This document shows positions 4,419 to 8,451 of a stretch of 8,451 nucleotides of DNA, piece by piece. Position numbers and translations under genes: made by a program. The notes under the pieces are model-generated. The model worked only from the letters and a program-made list of their open reading frames with translations. It made no database searches and was not told where the DNA came from. This DNA is from JACRBK01 sp964427955 (GTDB lineage: Bacteria; Chloroflexota; Anaerolineae; Aggregatilineales; Aggregatilineaceae), in NCBI GenBank assembly GCA_964427955.1, contig CAYRWY010000257.1, positions 1-8,451 of the forward strand, read 5' to 3'. The stretch's first letter is position 1, and every line of letters begins with the position of its first letter.

Positions 4419-6143
4419 TTACAACACCGTATGCACCACATCCAGCAGCGCGCCGGAGCGTACCACCCGGATCATCGCGTCCATATACGGCTGGATCGGC
4501 AGATCGCGCGGGAGCATCCGCAGCGGTTGGCCGGGCGCGATCTCCACGGTGCGCAGGTAATCTAAGACCGCCGCCGTGCCGCGTCCGAGCTGCGCGTCGG
4601 GCTGTTGCAGCAGGCGCAGTTCGAGCGCCTGGTACGCGCACAGCAGTTCGGTCGCGATCACCGCCTGGGTGTTGGCGACGATCTCCGCGGCTTGCCGGGC
4701 GGCGATGGTGCACATGCTGACGTGATCCTCGCGGTTGGCACTGCTGGGGATGCTGTCCACACTGGCGGGATGTGCCAGCACCTTGTTTTCGCTGACCAGC
4801 GAAGCCGCCGTATACTGCGCCATCATCAGGCCGTTGTTCAAGCCCTCTTCGCCCACGGGATCGATCACCAGGAAGGGGGGCAGGCCCCGGTTGAGACGCC
4901 CGTCCAGCAGCAGGAACGCGCGCCGCTCGGCGATGCTGCCCAGGTCGGTCAGCGCGATCTTCATGAAGTCCATCGCGTAGCCGACCGGCGCACCGTGGAA
5001 GTTGCCGCCAGAGACGGCTTTGTTCTGGCGCGGCAGGCCCAGCGGCCCCTCGTCGTCCAGGAAAATCAGCGGGTTATCGGTTACGGCGTTGATCTCGCGG
5101 GTGAGCACGGTTTCGACGTGTTCCAGCGTATCCAGCACCGCGCCCAACACCACCGGGGCGACGCGCAGGCTGTAGGGGTCCTGGGGCGGGCCTTGCGACG
5201 GATCGAGATCGACATGGGCGTCACCGCGCGCCAGGGTGCTGCCAGCGATCAGCTTCGAGACGAAGGACGCCACGCGCGCCTGCCCACTGTGCCCGCGCAC
5301 GGCGTGCAGGTGGGGCAGGTAGGCATCGCGGAAGCCGCGCAGCGCCTCCAACGACAGCGCCAGCACGATCTCGGAGGCGGCTAATGTCTGGAAGGCGTCG
5401 TGCCAGGCCAGCGCGCCAATCGCCGCGCTGACGGACGTGCCGTTGATCAGGGCAACGCCCTCTTTCGCGCCCAGCGGAATACGCGCGATCCCGGCGGCGG
5501 CCATCGCGTCGCCACCATCCAGCAGGTCGCCGTGATAATACGCCTGCCCGTTGGCGCCGGGCTGGACGATCTCATCCGGCAGCGGCGCGCTGAGCACCAG
5601 CGCTAGGTGCGCCAGTGGGGCCAGATCGCCGGAGGCGCCCAGCGATCCCTGGCTGGGCATGGCGGGCAGCACGCCGCGATTGAGCATCTCGACCAGGGTG
5701 TTGATCACCTCGCGCCGGACGCCGCTGTAGCCCTGCGCCAGCGTATTGGCGCGGATCAGGATGGCGGCGCGCACTGTTTCGAGCGGGAGATGCGGGCCGA
5801 CGCCGACGGTATGGCTGAGCAGCAGGTTGCGGCTGAGCTGGGCGGCTTCGGAGGTGTGGCGGAAAATGGCGCGCCCGGCGTTGTCGCCAAAGCCGGTGTT
5901 CACGCCGTAGATCACGCGCGGATCGCGGCCTTCGGCGGCGGCGGCTTCGTTCTCGTTCATGGTGTGCTGGACCCAGGCGGCGCTGCGCTCGACCCGCGCG
6001 ATCCGGGCGGCCAGGTCGGAGCCGGAGGGGGCAGACGTAGGCAGCGGGCGGACCGGCAGAGCGCGGCGGGCGACGTGCACCACATCGGTGATTGCCAGCG
6101 GATCGTGACCCAAAAGCAGGGGATGATGGTGATCCAAAGACAT
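4419..6143 (-). CDS. hutH: MIO-dependent aromatic amino acid lyase, histidine ammonia-lyase-like
   Basis: A 574-residue enzyme, longer than the roughly 510 of standard HutH because of an extended N-terminus and small insertions. Ala170-Ser171-Gly172 in GSLGASGDLAPL forms the MIO electrophile by self-cyclisation. The active-site set is clear: Tyr79 in IYGVNTGFG, Asn234 in LINGTS, Tyr324 and Arg327 in DPYSLR, and Phe382 in SGGNFHG. Glu472 in REDHVSM matches the glutamate of histidine ammonia-lyase (plant PAL has Gln). Ser110-His111 in LLLSHTVG is the selectivity pair of HAL. These favour histidine to urocanate plus ammonia. The usual Gln before Glu472 is Arg471 and the Gly after SM is Cys478, which leaves room for another substrate or an aminomutase. 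No hutU, hutI or hutG is nearby; a reductase gene follows. The ATG at 6143 has only a distant AGAGG (about 12 bases) and an A-rich leader, so the start is fairly but not fully certain. Confidence 0.9.
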   Translation of the reverse strand: MSLDHHHPLLLGHDPLAITDVVHVARRALPVRPLPTSAPSGSDLAARIARVERSAAWVQHTMNENEAAAAEGRDPRVIYGVNTGFGDNAGRAIFRHTSEAAQLSRNLLLSHTVGVGPHLPLETVRAAILIRANTLAQGYSGVRREVINTLVEMLNRGVLPAMPSQGSLGASGDLAPLAHLALVLSAPLPDEIVQPGANGQAYYHGDLLDGGDAMAAAGIARIPLGAKEGVALINGTSVSAAIGALAWHDAFQTLAASEIVLALSLEALRGFRDAYLPHLHAVRGHSGQARVASFVSKLIAGSTLARGDAHVDLDPSQGPPQDPYSLRVAPVVLGAVLDTLEHVETVLTREINAVTDNPLIFLDDEGPLGLPRQNKAVSGGNFHGAPVGYAMDFMKIALTDLGSIAERRAFLLLDGRLNRGLPPFLVIDPVGEEGLNNGLMMAQYTAASLVSENKVLAHPASVDSIPSSANREDHVSMCTIAARQAAEIVANTQAVIATELLCAYQALELRLLQQPDAQLGRGTAAVLDYLRTVEIAPGQPLRMLPRDLPIQPYMDAMIRVVRSGALLDVVHTVL

Positions 6144-6246
6144 CTATTTTTTTTGCCTCTTAAGTAAACGTCAATCGAGAGTCAGCAGTCATCGGTTCGC
6201 AGGTAAAGTGGGGCTGACCACTCATAACTGAAAACTAACAACTTTA
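6144..6246. other. Intergenic spacer between kinase and HAL-like genes, with three tandem AACT heptads
   Basis: No gene is seen. Three adjacent 7-base units AACTGAA, AACTAAC, AACTTTA occupy 6226-6246; the last includes the stop codon of the kinase gene (TTA, 6244-6246). A 6-base inverted pair GTCAGC (6181-6186)/GCTGAC (6213-6218) with a 26-base interval is too weak to call a terminator. TTGACG at 6169-6174 on the minus strand could be a -35 for the HAL-like gene, but no convincing -10 follows at the right distance. Confidence 0.4.
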
Positions 6247-8343
6247 GGGCGCTGAAGATAGCACTTCCCGAATCCTTTTTACAAGTTTTTCGACCGTGAT
6301 TTCAGAGAACGCTGCCAGCTCGCGCTCGGCCAGCGTGGCGCGCAGCGTGCATTCTTCGACGGTCTGCGCGGCCTGCTGGAGACGGGCTTCCAGGCGGCGG
6401 GTCTGGGGATCGTTCCGGGTGCGCTGCTCCACGATGCGCAGGTGCGCGCGCCGCGTGTCCCGGATGCGCATCCATTCGCGGCGCTGGGACTCGTGCTCGT
6501 TCTTGATGCGGCCCAACTCGGAGGGGGGCATCACCAGGGCGTGGCGCATCGAGTGTTCGAGCTGCTGCCGCCACTGCACCAGCTTCTGCCATTCGACGCC
6601 GGGGTCCGCGCCGCGCACGTCGTACAGGGCGTAGAGGCCGCGCGTTTCGTTCTGCGGCGTGATGTCGGCGGCGGTGAACAGCCCGGCGGCGTTCAGGGCC
6701 TCGGTGCGGACCCGTCCAAAGCCGTTGATCGCGCCCGGCGTGATCGCGTACAGGGCCAGTTGTTGGGCGATAAACGTGCTGCGCGTGCGCTCGACGGCGG
6801 TCTGAATCGCATCCTTTTCGCGCTGGAACGAGTCGTTGATCAGGGCCGTCAGCCGGTCGATGTCGTCCTGAAGCTGCAAGCGCTCGGTTTCAAGCTGCGT
6901 GCGGAGTTTGTCGAGTTCCGCCTGGAGATCGCGCAGATCGCGTTCGGCCCCGGCCAGCGCGACCTGGGCCTCGACCTGCACCGTCTGGACGTACATTTTC
7001 TGCTGGACGACGTGGTACGACTGGAAGCGTTTGCGCACGAAGCGCGGCAGCGAAAAGATCAGTTGGGTGAAGATCGAGCGTTTAAGCCGCTCGGCCAGGT
7101 ATTGGTCGGCTTCTTCCAGGATCAGATCGTGCGAGAACTGGATTTTGGGCAGCGGATCGAGCGTCTGGGCGTAGCTGAGCATCCAGGCGGCCTGTCTGCC
7201 GGACGGCGGTGGCACGGCGGGCGGCTGCGGCGCGGCAGACGGCGCGGCGGGGCGCGTGCCCGGCAGGTGATCTTGCAGCCAGCCCTGGCCGAGCACGGCG
7301 GCGGTGCGCGGATGGTGTTCGGACGGGCGGCGGCGGGATCGTTCTTCCGGCAGGGAGCGCGGATACTCTTCGGGCAGCGACGGAGGATGATCCTCGCGGG
7401 CGACGTCCATCCATTCCCGCGCGGACGGGCGGGTGATCCCGGCTTCCGTGGCGCTCAGCGGCGGCACCTTTAAGTAGGACGGCGTGTTGATGATCGCCAT
7501 GAAGTGCTGGCCGATCTCGCGCACCCGCACGTCCTCGTGGTTTTGCAGCAGGCGCAGCGCCGCCGAGCGGCCCGGCTGCTTGTAGTCGGCTTCCTGGAAC
7601 AGCAGGCTGTCTTCTCCAGCGCCGGTCTGCGTCCACAGCCGGGGATCGAGGCACACCAGCGCCAGCGACACGCCGATCACCCACGCGGAGAAGTTGTCCA
7701 CGTTCAAGAAGCTGCCGGGGGCAAAACGCGCGTCCAGGGTACGCGAGGGGTGCTGGTAGTGGCGGTGACCGATCTCCTGGGGCGGCTGTCCGGCTAGCGC
7801 AGGGATCACCATGCCGTCGTAATCCACCAGGCGCAGGCCGCCCTGCGGCGTGACGATGATGTTGCCGTGCTGCAAATCGCCGTGCGCGATGGACACGGCG
7901 CGCAGCGATTGGGTCAGATTCAGCCATTTCTGCGGGAGCGGCTGCAACACCTGGGGGCGCTGGATGTTCTTGACGATGAACGTATCCAGTTGATCGCCGT
8001 CCACCCATTCCATTTTGACTACCGGGTACCAGCGGCCCCGCACCATGACCCCCTGCGGCAGGAATTCGAAACCCGCTGTATAGGGCAGGCTGCGCTTCAG
8101 CAGGTACTGGTGGATGGCGGCGTAGCGCTGCTGCTGGTCGGAGACTTCGCGGCTGAAGCAGCGCACCGCCCATTTGCGCGCGCCGGTCGTGACCTCGAAC
8201 ACGGTGGCGAAGTTGCCCGAAATCGGGCGCGGCAGTCCCAACCGGGTGAGCGAGACTGTTCCGCGCTGTAACTCGCCGTCGGCAAAGGCGCGCGAGGGAT
8301 TTTGCAGCGCCTCCTGGTAATCGCTGGGGTTAGGCCACGCCAC
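6244..8343 (-). CDS. YegI-like atypical protein kinase with coiled coils and helix-hairpin-helix
   Basis: Numbered from the GTG at 8343 (699 residues), chosen because the following AWPNPSDYQEALQNP is the conserved N-terminus I recall for this family; a GTG at 8352 lies inside a repeat end. Residues about 38-240 are a kinase domain. It has a glycine-loop region SGNFATVFEV, hinge KMEWVDG, catalytic loop HGDLQHGN (Asp156, Asn161), and metal-binding DYDG (Asp174-Gly177) in place of DFG. DNFSAWVIGVSLA is the helix F region. The beta-3 lysine position reads AVRCF, with Arg61 instead of Lys. A Pro/Arg-rich linker (about 318-383) follows, then long coiled coils (about 452-525 and 609-680) around a helix-hairpin-helix (about 534-561: GAINGFGRVRTEALNAAGL). 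This architecture matches E. coli YegI, the kinase of TerY-P triads with a PP2C phosphatase and a VWA protein. Those partners may lie beyond the right edge. No membrane segment is obvious. The target is unknown. Confidence 0.82.
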   Translation of the reverse strand: MAWPNPSDYQEALQNPSRAFADGELQRGTVSLTRLGLPRPISGNFATVFEVTTGARKWAVRCFSREVSDQQQRYAAIHQYLLKRSLPYTAGFEFLPQGVMVRGRWYPVVKMEWVDGDQLDTFIVKNIQRPQVLQPLPQKWLNLTQSLRAVSIAHGDLQHGNIIVTPQGGLRLVDYDGMVIPALAGQPPQEIGHRHYQHPSRTLDARFAPGSFLNVDNFSAWVIGVSLALVCLDPRLWTQTGAGEDSLLFQEADYKQPGRSAALRLLQNHEDVRVREIGQHFMAIINTPSYLKVPPLSATEAGITRPSAREWMDVAREDHPPSLPEEYPRSLPEERSRRRPSEHHPRTAAVLGQGWLQDHLPGTRPAAPSAAPQPPAVPPPSGRQAAWMLSYAQTLDPLPKIQFSHDLILEEADQYLAERLKRSIFTQLIFSLPRFVRKRFQSYHVVQQKMYVQTVQVEAQVALAGAERDLRDLQAELDKLRTQLETERLQLQDDIDRLTALINDSFQREKDAIQTAVERTRSTFIAQQLALYAITPGAINGFGRVRTEALNAAGLFTAADITPQNETRGLYALYDVRGADPGVEWQKLVQWRQQLEHSMRHALVMPPSELGRIKNEHESQRREWMRIRDTRRAHLRIVEQRTRNDPQTRRLEARLQQAAQTVEECTLRATLAERELAAFSEITVEKLVKRIREVLSSAP

Positions 8344-8345
8344 GG

Positions 8346-8359
8346 ACCTCACCCCCCGG
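8346..8359. repeat. Inverted end of the double-hairpin repeat at the kinase start
   Basis: ACCTCACCCCCCGG matches, with one C missing, the reverse complement of the right end of the complete repeat (CCGGGGGGGTGAGGT at 3507-3521). It sits immediately upstream of the kinase GTG at 8343; read on the minus strand it gives GGGTGAGGTCC followed by GTG. The GGTGAGG could serve as a weak ribosome site. Confidence 0.5.
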
Positions 8360-8379
8360 CGGCGTTACCCACCAATGGC

Positions 8380-8451
8380 CCTCACCCCTGGCCCCTCTCC
8401 CATAGAGAACGATGGGAGAGGGGAAAAAGCGTGCGGCTCCCCCTCTCCATT
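8380..8451. repeat. Double-hairpin repeat, second copy, cut by the window edge
   Basis: It begins with CCTCACCCCT (8380-8389), then a perfect 12-base hairpin pairing CCCCTCTCCCAT (8392-8403) with ATGGGAGAGGGG (8412-8423) over an 8-base loop. A spacer ending in GCGTGCGGCT follows, then CCCCCTCTCC (8439-8448), the left arm of the second hairpin. Order, orientation and spacing parallel the complete copy at 3428-3522, whose spacer ends similarly in CGTGCT. The outer right end would lie outside the window. No coding sequence is seen in 8344-8451. Confidence 0.75.

Noticed and set aside
3665..4720. Long plus-strand open frame of about 350 codons across the dehydrogenase and HAL-like genes
   Set aside because: It is a mirror of two well-recognised minus-strand genes; its peptide is rich in Arg, His, Gln and Ala with no family motif, as expected for antisense of GC-rich genes.
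6169..6174. TTGACG as -35 of a promoter for the HAL-like gene
   Set aside because: The only sequence at a 17-base distance is A-rich (AAAAAT) and would put the transcript start inside the gene; not convincing.
6442..7473. Plus-strand open frame of about 340 codons opposite the kinase gene
   Set aside because: Composition is typical of an antisense shadow, and the minus strand carries an unmistakable coiled-coil and helix-hairpin-helix protein there.

Overview
The window looks like a piece of a GC-rich bacterial chromosome, most plausibly from Chloroflexota (Anaerolineae-like). This rests on three points. The gene content fits: a YegI-type kinase with a WP-P-DY-EA-QNP N-terminus, a C45 acyltransferase-like hydrolase and short HicB/HicA proteins. 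The codons are G/C-rich. The intergenic repeats are built from CCTCACCCC ends and CCCCTCTCC/GGAGAGGGG hairpins, a style I associate with that phylum. The assignment is an inference, not something the sequence proves. All eight supportable genes lie on the minus strand, so the window is read right to left.

Layout in transcription order, from high to low coordinates. (1) 8344-8451 is gene-free and holds one incomplete copy plus one inverted end of a double-hairpin repeat. (2) 6244-8343 encodes a kinase with coiled coils and a helix-hairpin-helix, resembling E. coli YegI of the TerY-P phosphorylation triads. Its partners, if present, would lie beyond the right edge. (3) 4419-6143 is an MIO-type histidine ammonia-lyase-like enzyme. 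After 31 bases comes (4) 3533-4387, a beta-hydroxyacid dehydrogenase of the glyoxylate/succinic semialdehyde reductase type. The two could form an operon. (5) 3428-3522 is a complete double-hairpin repeat with 11-base inverted ends. (6) 2355-3344 is a C45-type autoproteolytic acyltransferase/amidohydrolase. Thirteen bases later, (7) 1187-2341 encodes a secreted TolB-like beta-propeller protein, probably in the same operon. (8) 1127-134 is a tight cassette hicB-hicA-GNAT, in which both junctions are ATGA stop/start overlaps. (9) 1-91 is the first 30 codons of a TetR-family repressor whose start codon overlaps a perfect 10-base-arm palindrome. The promoter there suggests a leaderless, autoregulated transcript.

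The most unusual points are the three-gene coupling of a toxin-antitoxin pair to a RimJ/RimL-type acetyltransferase, a tyrosine where HicA toxins normally carry their catalytic histidine, and a CCCA tetranucleotide tract at the end of the propeller gene where one unit more or less switches the C-terminal frame. To these add repeat ends scattered at gene boundaries (one apparently supplying the start region of the kinase gene) and an ammonia-lyase with no histidine-utilisation partners. I found no tRNA, rRNA, CRISPR array, transposase gene or obvious phage gene.
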